Assembly (NCBI GenBank): GCA_044224515.1
Contig: JBGAKH010000005.1
Location: forward strand, 62,001 to 126,000
Length of the DNA: 64,000 nt
Direction of reading: 5' to 3'
Source: JBBATK01 sp044224515
GTDB taxonomy: Bacteria; Bacteroidota; Ignavibacteria; Kapaibacteriales; NICIL-2
The notes under the pieces: generated by a model
What the model saw: only the letters and a program-made list of their open reading frames with translations
Databases searched by the model: none
Told to the model about the DNA's origin: nothing
Part shown: positions 1 through 7,921 of the stretch, piece by piece
How the letters are laid out: each line of letters opens with the position of its first letter
Numbering within the stretch: position 1 is the stretch's first letter
Position numbers and translations under genes: made by a program

Positions 1-634
1 CAACTACACCCACAAGAAGCAAACCGGCGGTAGCGGTCAATTCGCTCGCGTTGCAGGGTACATTGAGCCAATTACGGAAGCGGACATTCAGGATAACTAT
101 CAGTTCGTTGACGAGATTGTGGGCGGTGTGATTTCGCGCGAGTTCATTCCTGCTTGCGACAAGGGTTTTGCCGAGCAAGTCAAGGACGGTCAACTTATCG
201 GTCAGCCGATCCAGAAGATTCGTGTGGTATTGAATGACGGTGCCACACACGCGGTCGACTCCTCAGAAATGGCGTTTAAGTTGGCTTCTATGGCTGCTTT
301 GCGTGAGTGCTACAATCAGGCAGGTCCTGTTGTGCTTGAGCCGATCATGAAGCTTGAAGTTTCCGTTCCGGAAGAATTCCAAGGTGTAGCCATCGGTCAA
401 ATCAATCAACGCCGTGGTGTTATTGTCGGTACCGAGAGCGAAGCCGGGTATGTGACGGTTACCTCGGAAGTACCGCTGCAAATGATGTTTGGTTATTCAA
501 CCGACATTCGTTCCGTTACCCAGGGTAAGGGCGAGTTTACCATGGAATTCTTGAAGTATGCGCAGGTTCCGCGTAATGTTCAGGACGACATGGTTAAGGA
601 ATATCAAAAACGTCGCGCAGAAGGAAACAAGTAA
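1..634 (+). CDS. fusA: Elongation factor G, C-terminal part (partial; mitochondrial EF-G1-like)
   Basis: This is the 3' end of an EF-G gene whose start lies outside the window; reading frame 2 is open from the first base. It covers most of domain IV and all of domain V. The domain IV tip HKKQTGGSGQF, the stretch VDSSE, and the end GYSTDIRS followed by QGKGEFTMEF resemble, from memory of the family, mitochondrial EF-G1 (GFM1) and the bacterial spdEFG1 group more than ordinary EF-G. That group carries out ribosomal translocation. It is followed by a strong terminator, so it is transcribed separately from the downstream rpsL operon, which contains a second, different EF-G. EF-G identity is certain; the subgroup is inferred. 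Confidence 0.93.
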   Translation, partial: NYTHKKQTGGSGQFARVAGYIEPITEADIQDNYQFVDEIVGGVISREFIPACDKGFAEQVKDGQLIGQPIQKIRVVLNDGATHAVDSSEMAFKLASMAALRECYNQAGPVVLEPIMKLEVSVPEEFQGVAIGQINQRRGVIVGTESEAGYVTVTSEVPLQMMFGYSTDIRSVTQGKGEFTMEFLKYAQVPRNVQDDMVKEYQKRRAEGNK

Positions 635-660
635 TTCTCGAATCGCAGTTTTGAAGATAG

Positions 661-700
661 AACCCCGTTGAGCACTGCTTCAGCGGGGTTTCTTTTCCTC
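661..700 (+). terminator. Rho-independent terminator after the first EF-G gene
   Basis: An AACCCCG/CGGGGTT stem, extended inward by imperfect pairing of TTGAGCA with TGCTTCAG, is followed directly by TCTTTTCCTC. It lies 26 bp after the EF-G stop codon. Confidence 0.85.
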
Positions 701-1111
701 TGCCAAAGGCTTCGCACAGAGTTTCTGTTGTCGCACGGGTATAGGCCGGTACAGTTGGCTTCAAGCTTTCGGCTCGCATTAAGAAAGTCATCAAGTGCGA
801 AATGAAAGAAAGCTAGAACCGACACTTCGGGGACCCGGACGTGGGTTTCAAGTGGGGGTTTGAGGGCAGGGACGATAAATGTAGAGCAGAGAGAGGGAGC
901 AAACGGTGCCGCTATGGGAGGGAAACTAGAGCGGATATCGTAGACAGCGTGCTTGGCACGAGTAGGGATTTGTGAGTATTGTACAGGGACAAAGCGCCGA
1001 AGAGATTTTCACTTCAGGTGCGGATTTGATCAAATGTGGACAAATACATCGGTCATTTAGGCTCAAAAACGCTGTATGACTCGTGGTGTGTACGAGATTT
1101 TATCATTTTTA
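701..1111 (+). other. Non-coding gap upstream of the rpsL promoter
   Basis: I see no convincing gene here on either strand. The plus strand is rich in purines around 840-1000. A short palindrome, TTTGATCAAA, sits near 1025-1034 and a small GTGC-TTG-GCAC hairpin near 950. I compared the region with tRNA, tmRNA and RNase P RNA signatures by eye and found none. Confidence 0.5.
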
Positions 1112-1143
1112 TTTGTCCTTTTCACTTTCCTGTCGTAATTTTG
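1112..1143 (+). promoter_or_regulatory. Bacteroidota-type promoter of the rpsL operon
   Basis: TTTG at 1112-1115 and TAATTTTG at 1136-1143 are separated by 20 bp. Known Bacteroidota promoters have TTTG near -33 and TAnnTTTG near -7 with about 19-21 bp between them, so both elements and the spacing match. The start of transcription would fall near 1150, giving a leader of about 45 nt before rpsL. Confidence 0.75.
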
Positions 1144-1194
1144 TCGGCTCGCACAAAAGGCGAGTTATTCTATTGTTTACCGTTGATTCAGATC

Positions 1195-1590
1195 ATGCCT
1201 ACGATTGCGCAACTAGTCCGTAAGGGACGTCAAGAAGTTCAGTATAAATCAAAGTCACCCGCGTTGATGTCTTGTCCTCAGCGTCGTGGAGTGTGCACGC
1301 GTGTTTACACAACGACACCGAAGAAACCGAACTCTGCATTGCGTAAAGTGGCTCGTGTTCGTTTGACGAACAGCATCGAGGTAACGGCGTACATTCCGGG
1401 CGAAGGTCACAACCTGCAAGAGCACAGCATCGTGATGATTCGCGGTGGTCGTGTTAAGGATCTCCCGGGTGTTCGTTATCACATCATTCGTGGTGCAGCG
1501 GATACACAAGGTGTAAATGGTCGCATGCAAGCTCGTTCGAAGTACGGAGCCAAGCGTCCGAAGCCAGGTGCGGCACCGGCGAAGAAATAA
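1195..1590 (+). CDS. rpsL: 30S ribosomal protein S12
   Basis: S12 lies at the decoding centre of the small subunit and helps set translational accuracy. The 131-residue protein starts with the family's usual PTIAQLVRKGR, so I chose the ATG at 1195; the open frame reaches back to 1036 but that extension looks nothing like S12 and would overlap the promoter. PKKPNSALRK (the loop with the streptomycin-sensitive lysine) and RGGRVKDLPGVRYH, with the aspartate that is often methylthiolated, are intact. It is the first gene of the rpsL-rpsG-EF-G-tuf group. A short Ala/Lys/Pro-rich tail ends the protein. Confidence 0.98.
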   Translation: MPTIAQLVRKGRQEVQYKSKSPALMSCPQRRGVCTRVYTTTPKKPNSALRKVARVRLTNSIEVTAYIPGEGHNLQEHSIVMIRGGRVKDLPGVRYHIIRGAADTQGVNGRMQARSKYGAKRPKPGAAPAKK

Positions 1591-1691
1591 GTCGGCTTGA
1601 GTAGATGATATGAGAGCAATGGTCTCATCAACAAGGCAGGCGGTACAAAGAGAGAAGAGAAGTAAACGTTAACAGTGAATTGAAACAACGA

Positions 1692-1756
1692 AGATGATGG
1701 GAGAGCGAGCCGAGAGTAGAGGTTCGACCTTGGTGGAGAATCCACCTGCATCATCT
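1692..1756 (+). promoter_or_regulatory. Possible structured leader between rpsL and rpsG
   Basis: An 8-bp stem (AGATGATG at 1692-1699 with CATCATCT at 1749-1756) encloses two small hairpins: AGGT-TCG-ACCT at 1720-1730 and GGTGGA-GAA-TCCACC at 1732-1746. Together they could form a three-way junction about 50 nt before rpsG. In E. coli, S7 represses its own operon by binding the rpsL-rpsG intercistronic RNA, so an S7 site is a reasonable idea here. The pairing is read by eye and has not been tested for covariation. Confidence 0.4.
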
Positions 1757-1806
1757 CTCACTTGGACTTCGCGATGAGTGGAGTTCGCAACTGAATACAA
1801 TCAGCG

Positions 1807-2274
1807 ATGAGAAAGAAGAAAGCAGAAAAGCGATATGTCACACCGGATCCGCAATACAACGATGTTGTACTTGCGAAGTTTGTGAACTGTGTGATGTTGC
1901 AGGGCAAGAAAACAGTAGCCCGTAAGATTGTGTATCAAGCATTGAGCTTGGTGGGCGAGAAGACCGGTCAAGATCCGATCGACGTATTCCGCAAGGCAAT
2001 TTCAAATGCTTCGCCTGCTCTTGAGGTTCGTCCTCGTCGTGTTGGTGGTGCCACGTATCAAGTTCCGTCTGAAGTTCGCGAAGAGCGTCGTTTGGCGCTG
2101 GCGATTCGTTGGATCCGCGATTATGCAAAAGAGCGTCGTGACAAGTCGATGGCAACCCGTTTGGCAAATGAAATTATGGCAGCTTCCAACGGTGAAGGTG
2201 GAGCAATCAAGCGTCGTGACACCATGCACAGCATGGCAGAATCGAACAAGGCTTTTGCTCACTTCAAGTGGTAA
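1807..2274 (+). CDS. rpsG: 30S ribosomal protein S7
   Basis: S7 nucleates assembly of the 30S head and contacts the E-site tRNA. The 155-residue length matches the family. The N-terminal MRKKKAEKR, the central GGATYQVP motif and the C-terminal MAESNKAFAHF are all typical. It lies 216 bp after rpsL, an unusually long spacer for this operon that contains a possible three-way-junction RNA (see 1692-1756), and 60 bp before the second EF-G gene. Confidence 0.98.
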   Translation: MRKKKAEKRYVTPDPQYNDVVLAKFVNCVMLQGKKTVARKIVYQALSLVGEKTGQDPIDVFRKAISNASPALEVRPRRVGGATYQVPSEVREERRLALAIRWIRDYAKERRDKSMATRLANEIMAASNGEGGAIKRRDTMHSMAESNKAFAHFKW

Positions 2275-2334
2275 GCTGACGAACGATTAGTAGTGATCTT
2301 TGGAAACATAACAACTCAACGCGAGAAGTGAACG

Positions 2335-4401
2335 ATGGCTCGAACGACAGATATTAACAAAGTTCGAAACATCGGAATCATGGCGCACATTGATGCCGGT
2401 AAGACAACGACGACAGAACGTATTTTGTTTTACACCGGTTTCTTGCACAAGCTCGGGGAAGTTCATGAAGGAACGACCATTACCGACTATATGGCGCAGG
2501 AGCGGGAACGCGGCATCACGATTACCTCAGCTGCGGTAACGTGTACGTGGAGTGGATATCAGATTAACGTGATTGATACTCCGGGGCACGTTGATTTTAC
2601 GGCTGAAGTACAGCGGTCCCTACGAGTTTTGGATGGTGCGATAGCACTATTCACGGCTGTCGAGGGTGTCGAACCTCAGTCTGAGACCGTATGGCATCAG
2701 GCTGAAGAGTACAGCGTACCGCGCATAGCATTTGTCAACAAGATGGATCGAGTTGGAGCTGATTTCTCCAATGTTGTGACGATGATTCGTGAACGACTTG
2801 GGGCAAAGCCGGTACCCATTCAGATGCCGATAGGGCAGGAAGACAGTTTTGTTGGACTTGTTGATCTCCTTCGTATGAAGGCACTCTACTTTGATGAGTC
2901 ATCGCTAGGGGCCAATGTTGAAGAGAGAGAGATTCCGGCGGAGTTGATGGAAGATGCGCAGGCAGCGCGGGCACATATGCTTGAATCTGTAGCGGAAACC
3001 TCCGATCAACTGTTGGAAAAGTACTTGTCCGGCGAAGAGCTTCCCGAATCTGAGCTTCGATCTGCTTTACGACAGGCAACGGTAGCAAACGCGATTGTTC
3101 CGGTTCTTTGCGGTTCCGCTTATCGAAACAAAGGCGTGCAGCAGCTTTTGGACGCAGTTGTGGCATACTTGCCCTCACCAGCGGAGGCAAAGCCTGCGCA
3201 CGGTTTTTCGACAGACGGAAAAGAAAAGAGTCTTCAGAGAAGGGCAGCTGACGATGAGGCTTTTTCAGCGCTGGCATTTAAAGTCATAAGTGACAAGCAT
3301 GCCGGACGATTGGTCTTCATTCGCTTGTATAGCGGAACGCTGGATGTAGGATCGATGGTCCTTAACAGCGGGACCGACAAGAAGGAGCGAGTCCTTAAGA
3401 TCTTGAGAATGCAAGCGGACAAGCGTGAAGAAGTCAAGCAAGCCTATGCGGGCGACATCGTCTCTATTCCCGGTTTGAAAGCTCGAACCGGCGAAACGAT
3501 TTGCGATCCTAAGGCACCCATATTGTTTGAGAAGATCGATTTTGCGGAGCCTGTCATCAATCAATCGATTGAGGCGCGGACGACTGCTGATCAGGAAAAG
3601 CTCATAAGTGCACTGACTTCGTTATCCGAAGAAGACCCTACCTTCCGATTTGGCAATGACAAGGAGTCCGGGCAGCTGATTATCAGCGGTGTAGGAGAGC
3701 TTCATCTTGAGATAATGGTTGACCGATTGAATAGGGAATTCAATGTTCCTGCAAGGGTTGGCAAACCTCAGGTGTCGTATCGCGAAACCGTGGGTGCTCA
3801 ATGCACGAAGACTGCCGAGTTTATAAGGCAGCAGGGCACAAAGGGTCAGTTTGCAATCGTGACGCTTACTGTAGGACCCAATGAAAACGGACACGGCTTT
3901 CAATTTGAAAATGCATGTACTGTTAAGGACTTTCCTGCGGAGTATGTCACAGCAATAGAGCAAGGATCACGCGAGGCAATGAGTGCCGGTCCGACGATGG
4001 GCTACCCGCTGGTAGACATCAAAGTTCGATTGGATAGTGCGCAGTTTGATCCTGCTGACTCAAGCGATGTTGCATTTAAGATTGCTGCTTCGATGGCGAT
4101 GCGAGATGCGTGTCGTGAAGCTGCACCGCTAGTATTGGAGCCCGTCTTTTTAGTAGAGGTGGCAACTCCGGAAGAATTCTTAGGCGAAGTGATTGCCGAC
4201 CTCAGTACCAGGCGAGGAAAAATCGAAGGTATTGACAGTCGGGCGCAACGCCAAATTATCAAAGCGCTCGTGCCCTTATCTGAAATGTTCGGATATGTGA
4301 CACAGTTGCGATCGCTGACTCAGGGACGAGCAGTGTTTGTCATGACCTTCTCACGTTACGAACAAGCGGTTGTCAAAACAAACATGTATGCCGGTGGATA
4401 A
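2335..4401 (+). CDS. Elongation factor G, divergent second copy (EF-G2/recycling type likely)
   Basis: This is a complete five-domain EF-G of 688 residues. All GTPase motifs are present: AHIDAGKTT (residues 17-25), RGITI, DTPGH, NKMD and GSA. It differs from the gene at the left edge. Its switch region reads MAQERERGITI, the domain IV tip is QQGTKGQFA in place of the usual SGGRGQYG, and the C-terminal helix after FSRYE is short. From memory these features recall the spdEFG2/mitochondrial EF-G2 group, which works with RRF in ribosome recycling and not in translocation. Its place between rpsG and tuf is where translocating EF-G normally sits. A divergent ordinary EF-G is the alternative. Confidence 0.9.
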   Translation: MARTTDINKVRNIGIMAHIDAGKTTTTERILFYTGFLHKLGEVHEGTTITDYMAQERERGITITSAAVTCTWSGYQINVIDTPGHVDFTAEVQRSLRVLDGAIALFTAVEGVEPQSETVWHQAEEYSVPRIAFVNKMDRVGADFSNVVTMIRERLGAKPVPIQMPIGQEDSFVGLVDLLRMKALYFDESSLGANVEEREIPAELMEDAQAARAHMLESVAETSDQLLEKYLSGEELPESELRSALRQATVANAIVPVLCGSAYRNKGVQQLLDAVVAYLPSPAEAKPAHGFSTDGKEKSLQRRAADDEAFSALAFKVISDKHAGRLVFIRLYSGTLDVGSMVLNSGTDKKERVLKILRMQADKREEVKQAYAGDIVSIPGLKARTGETICDPKAPILFEKIDFAEPVINQSIEARTTADQEKLISALTSLSEEDPTFRFGNDKESGQLIISGVGELHLEIMVDRLNREFNVPARVGKPQVSYRETVGAQCTKTAEFIRQQGTKGQFAIVTLTVGPNENGHGFQFENACTVKDFPAEYVTAIEQGSREAMSAGPTMGYPLVDIKVRLDSAQFDPADSSDVAFKIAASMAMRDACREAAPLVLEPVFLVEVATPEEFLGEVIADLSTRRGKIEGIDSRAQRQIIKALVPLSEMFGYVTQLRSLTQGRAVFVMTFSRYEQAVVKTNMYAGG

Positions 4402-4616
4402 CATCCGGTGCCAGAGCACACAACGAGATCAGAGATAGCACTGATTCTCCGGCAAAGGCACACAGTCCGGTCGCTGATGAGTTGTTGGTTTACACACGAG
4501 CAAACGGATAGAGATACGTACGACGAAGTGTCGTCGGTCTTTATCGCGCTACTGAAGTAAAGAATCAAAGTTTAGTATAGTTCATTCACACTCTCTATAT
4601 CGGAGGATTTCTAGTC
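4402..4616 (+). promoter_or_regulatory. Long leader before tuf with hairpin and strong ribosome binding site
   Basis: The 215 bp before tuf hold no gene. CGACGA-AGTG-TCGTCG at 4521-4536 forms a 6-bp hairpin followed by GTCTTTA, which could act as an attenuator. GGAGG lies 10 bp before the tuf ATG and is one of the clearest Shine-Dalgarno sequences in the window. No TAnnTTTG promoter was found, so tuf may be read from upstream or from a promoter I do not recognise. Confidence 0.4.
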
Positions 4617-5825
4617 ATGGCAAAAGAGAAATTTGAACGTTCCAAGCCGCACGTCAATATCGGCACCATTGGTCACGTTGACCACGGTAAGACCACATTG
4701 ACCGCTGCTATCACCATGGGTCTTTCCCAAAAGATCTCTACCAACGAACGCCGCGCATACGATCAGATCGACAATGCGCCAGAAGAAAAGGCTCGTGGGA
4801 TCACAATTAACACCGCTCACGTTGAATACGAAACAGCGAACCGTCACTACGCACACGTAGACTGCCCGGGTCACGCTGACTATATCAAGAACATGATCAC
4901 CGGTGCTGCACAGATGGACGGAGCAATCCTCGTTGTGGCAGCTACCGACGGACCGATGCCCCAGACACGTGAGCACATTCTGCTTGCACGTCAGGTAGGC
5001 GTTCCCCGTATCGTAGTATTCATGAACAAGGTTGATATCGCTGATGCAGATCTTCTCGAACTCGTTGAGCTCGAAATCCGCGAACTCTTGTCACGCTACG
5101 AATTCCCGGGTGAAGAGATTCCTATCATCAAGGGTTCAGCATTGAAGGCTCTCGAAGCCGGTTCAAGCGATGCACCTATCACCGATGAGCGTTACACCTG
5201 TATTTGGGAACTCATGGACGCAGTTGACGCATACGTACCGACACCGGTTCGTGCTGTTGACAAGCCATTCCTTATGCCGGTTGAAGACGTGTTCTCGATC
5301 ACAGGTCGTGGTACCGTAGGTACAGGTCGTATCGAGCGCGGTATCGTAAAGGTTAACGATGAAATCGAAATCGTTGGTTTCGGTCTTCAGAAGAAGTCCA
5401 TCGTTACCGGTATCGAAATGTTCCACAAGCTCCTCGACGAAGGACAAGCAGGCGATAACGCAGGTTTGTTGCTCCGCGGTGTTGAAAAGACCGAACTCGA
5501 GCGTGGAATGGTATTGGCTAAGCCGGGTTCAATCAAGCCGCACCACAAGTTCACAGCTCAGGTGTACGTCTTGACCAAAGAAGAAGGTGGACGTCACACA
5601 CCGTTCTTCAACGGCTATCGTCCGCAATTCTACTTCCGTACAACAGATGTTACCGGCGTTGCACACTTGCCGGGCGGAGTAGAAATGGTTATGCCTGGTG
5701 ATAACCTCGATGCGTTGACCATCGAACTCATCACTCCGGTTGCTATGGAAGAAGGACTCCGTTTCGCTATTCGCGAAGGTGGCCGTACCGTAGGTGCCGG
5801 TGTTGTAACCAAGGTACTCGAATAA
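4617..5825 (+). CDS. tuf: Elongation factor Tu
   Basis: EF-Tu delivers aminoacyl-tRNA to the ribosomal A site as a GTP complex. The 402-residue protein has GHVDHGKTT, RGITIN, DCPGH and NKVD in the GTPase domain, followed by the two beta-barrel domains; the end is GRTVGAGVVTKVLE, as in the family. The start is fixed by the GGAGG site and by the conserved MAKEKFERSKPHVNIGTIG opening. The gene is followed by an 8-bp GC-rich hairpin at 5842-5865, which may lower read-through into the S10 cluster. No second tuf copy is present in the window. Confidence 0.98.
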   Translation: MAKEKFERSKPHVNIGTIGHVDHGKTTLTAAITMGLSQKISTNERRAYDQIDNAPEEKARGITINTAHVEYETANRHYAHVDCPGHADYIKNMITGAAQMDGAILVVAATDGPMPQTREHILLARQVGVPRIVVFMNKVDIADADLLELVELEIRELLSRYEFPGEEIPIIKGSALKALEAGSSDAPITDERYTCIWELMDAVDAYVPTPVRAVDKPFLMPVEDVFSITGRGTVGTGRIERGIVKVNDEIEIVGFGLQKKSIVTGIEMFHKLLDEGQAGDNAGLLLRGVEKTELERGMVLAKPGSIKPHHKFTAQVYVLTKEEGGRHTPFFNGYRPQFYFRTTDVTGVAHLPGGVEMVMPGDNLDALTIELITPVAMEEGLRFAIREGGRTVGAGVVTKVLE

Positions 5826-5841
5826 GATATAAACGTGCAAG

Positions 5842-5865
5842 AGAGGGGGACTTCGTGCCCCCTCT
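5842..5865 (+). terminator. Terminator-like hairpin between tuf and rpsJ
   Basis: AGAGGGGG (5842-5849) pairs with CCCCCTCT (5858-5865) around an 8-nt loop. The following GTTGTTCTC is only weakly T-rich, so termination may be partial, or the hairpin may stabilise the tuf transcript. Confidence 0.5.
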
Positions 5866-5903
5866 GTTGTTCTCATTAACTTCTAAAGTGAAAAGGTACA
5901 TCT

Positions 5904-6212
5904 GTGTCAACCCAAAGAATCAGAATTAAACTTCGCTCGTACGATCACAACCTGATTGATAAGTCGTCAGAGCGTATCGTACGCACCGTAAAGCAAACCG
6001 GTGCGGTTGTATCAGGGCCGATTCCGCTGCCAACGGAGAAGACGATCGTTACAGTTAACAGATCGCCTCACGTTGACAAGAAATCGCGCGAGCAATTTGA
6101 AGCACGCGTTCATAAGCGTCTCATCGACATCTTCAGTTCCACACAGAGAACAATTGACTCGTTGATGCGCCTAGAGCTACCTGCCGGTGTAGATGTCGAA
6201 GTAAAAGTGTAA
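5904..6212 (+). CDS. rpsJ: 30S ribosomal protein S10
   Basis: S10 belongs to the head of the 30S subunit and, in complex with NusB, also takes part in antitermination. The 102-residue product opens with RIRIKLRSYDH and contains GPIPLPTEK, both S10 hallmarks. It starts with GTG at 5904; no in-frame ATG lies nearby and the first residues fit the family. It is the first gene of the S10 cluster, 15 bp before rplC. Confidence 0.97.
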   Translation: MSTQRIRIKLRSYDHNLIDKSSERIVRTVKQTGAVVSGPIPLPTEKTIVTVNRSPHVDKKSREQFEARVHKRLIDIFSSTQRTIDSLMRLELPAGVDVEVKV

Positions 6213-6227
6213 CAGAAGGAGTAATTC

Positions 6228-6842
6228 ATGAGCGCGTTGCTCGGAAGAAAATTAGGAATGACAAGTATATTCCGCGAGGATGGCTCGAGCATTCCATGCA
6301 CGGTCGTGGAAGCGGGTCCGTGTCCGGTCGTCATGCTGCGTACCAAAGAAAACGATGGTTACGAAGCTGTGCAAATCGGATATGAAGAGATCCCTGAGCG
6401 GAAAGTAAACGAACCGATGAAAGGCCACTTTAGCAAGGCAGGCGCTCCTTATGTTCGACACTTAAAAGAATTCCGCAATGTAAAAGCGGGTGTCGGCGAG
6501 GTACTGACTGTTGAGCAATTCAAAGTTGGCGATCTTTTAAAGGTGTCTACGAAGAGTAAGGGTCGTGGATTCCAGGGTGTTGTGAAGCGTCACCACTTCG
6601 GTGGGGTTGGCGGAACCACTCACGGTCAAAGCGATCGTGTACGTGCTCCCGGTTCAATCGGCGCATCCTCATATCCGTCGCGCGTATTCAAGGGAACACG
6701 TATGGCGGGACGTATGGGAGGAAAGCGTACTTCGGTTCGTAACCTCGAAATTCTGGAGATTATGCCGGATCAAAACATCATGTTGATCAAGGGTAGTATT
6801 CCCGGAGCGCCGAATACGGTGATCGAGCTCGTAAAGTTATAA
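6228..6842 (+). CDS. rplC: 50S ribosomal protein L3
   Basis: L3 reaches into the peptidyl transferase centre and starts 50S assembly. The product has 204 residues, normal for bacteria, begins LLGRKLGMTSIF and contains GRGFQGVVKRHHF followed by the G-rich extension GSIGASSYPSRVFKGTRMAGRMG that approaches the active site. A GAAGGAG Shine-Dalgarno lies just before the ATG at 6228. It is followed by rplD after 34 bp. Confidence 0.97.
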   Translation: MSALLGRKLGMTSIFREDGSSIPCTVVEAGPCPVVMLRTKENDGYEAVQIGYEEIPERKVNEPMKGHFSKAGAPYVRHLKEFRNVKAGVGEVLTVEQFKVGDLLKVSTKSKGRGFQGVVKRHHFGGVGGTTHGQSDRVRAPGSIGASSYPSRVFKGTRMAGRMGGKRTSVRNLEILEIMPDQNIMLIKGSIPGAPNTVIELVKL

Positions 6843-6876
6843 TCAAGAAACAGCACAATCAGAAAAAGGTAGTTAA

Positions 6877-7524
6877 ATGAAAGTGGATGTATTTTCAGTT
6901 GACGGTGCGAAGAGCGGTCAGATTGAGCTTCCGGATGACATTTTCGGAATCGAGCCGAACGAGCACGTAATGTATCAGGCAGTGCGTGTGTATTTGGCGC
7001 ACCACCGTCAGGGTACCGCTAAAACCAAGACCAGAAGCTATGTTTCTGGTGGTGGTAAGAAGCCATGGAAGCAAAAAGGTCGTGGTACAGCTCGCGCAGG
7101 TTCATCACGCTCGCCCGTATGGGTTGGTGGCGGTACAATCTTTGGACCGAAGCCGCACAAATACACCATCGACATCCCTGTTAAGATGAAGCGTCTTGCG
7201 CGGAAGTCAGCATTTTCCTGTCGCGCGCAAGAGCAAAATATTATTATCGTTGAGGGTTTGCAGTTTGCTGACCACAAAACCAAGAACATGACTTCAGCAT
7301 TGAAGGCACTTGGTGTTGAGGGAGAGAAGACTCTTGTCTTGTTGCCCGAAGTTCGTCAGAACGTCGTGTTGGCAACGCGCAACATTCCGCGCGTAACTGC
7401 TGCATTGGCGGACAAGATCTCGACCTACGATATTCTCAATCACAAGAAGCTGATCATTAGTGCAGACGCCATTGGTACGATTGTTAAGTCCTTTGGTGAA
7501 AACGCAGCAGCCTCAACGAACTAA
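6877..7524 (+). CDS. rplD: 50S ribosomal protein L4
   Basis: L4 lines the peptide exit tunnel. The 215-residue product has the extended tunnel loop, with KPWKQKGRGTARAGSSRSP, in the middle and the globular Rossmann-like part on either side. In proteobacteria free L4 represses the S10 operon; I see no matching leader upstream of rpsJ here. It lies between rplC and rplW. Confidence 0.97.
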   Translation: MKVDVFSVDGAKSGQIELPDDIFGIEPNEHVMYQAVRVYLAHHRQGTAKTKTRSYVSGGGKKPWKQKGRGTARAGSSRSPVWVGGGTIFGPKPHKYTIDIPVKMKRLARKSAFSCRAQEQNIIIVEGLQFADHKTKNMTSALKALGVEGEKTLVLLPEVRQNVVLATRNIPRVTAALADKISTYDILNHKKLIISADAIGTIVKSFGENAAASTN

Positions 7525-7542
7525 GAAAGAAGGATATAGCAC

Positions 7543-7848
7543 ATGTTGCATTTAATTAAGCGTCCGATCGTTACGGAGAAGTCGAATAAGGTTCACCAGA
7601 TTCACAAGCACTATGTGTTTGAAGTAGATCGTGATACCAATAAGATTGAGATTGCACGCGCCATTGAAGCGATGTTTCAAGTAAAGGTCGAGCAAGTGCG
7701 CACGGTCAACGTTCGCGGTAAATACCGCTCACGCTACACGAAGCGTGGTTTGATGCGTGGCACAACGAAGGCTCGCAAGAAAGCTTATGTTCGCTTACAA
7801 GATGGACACACCATTGATATTGTAAGCGGCGAAGGCGAACAACAGTAG
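7543..7848 (+). CDS. rplW: 50S ribosomal protein L23
   Basis: L23 sits at the exit of the peptide tunnel and is the docking site for trigger factor and SRP. The 101-residue product opens with LIKRPIVTEKS and has VRTVNVRGKYRSR and GTTKARKKAYVRL, all typical. It lies 18 bp after rplD, preceded by AGAAAGAAGGA, and 73 bp before the chosen start of rplB. Confidence 0.96.
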   Translation: MLHLIKRPIVTEKSNKVHQIHKHYVFEVDRDTNKIEIARAIEAMFQVKVEQVRTVNVRGKYRSRYTKRGLMRGTTKARKKAYVRLQDGHTIDIVSGEGEQQ

Positions 7849-7921
7849 GAACGTTGACCAAGTATGACTTGGTCGACACTGAGTGCACATTAATTACGGA
7901 ATTACTGAAAAGAGATTTGTC

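Noticed and set aside
1036..1194. N-terminal extension of rpsL by 53 codons
   Set aside because: It has no S12 similarity and runs through the TTTG/TAATTTTG promoter; the ATG at 1195 gives the conserved start.
1715..1735. GGTTCGACC, resembling a tRNA T-loop
   Set aside because: The flanking bases cannot form a 5-bp T-stem with a 7-base loop and no acceptor or anticodon arm can be built around it.
4611..4976. Minus-strand open frame across tuf
   Set aside because: It is antisense to a highly conserved gene, with no recognisable protein signature.
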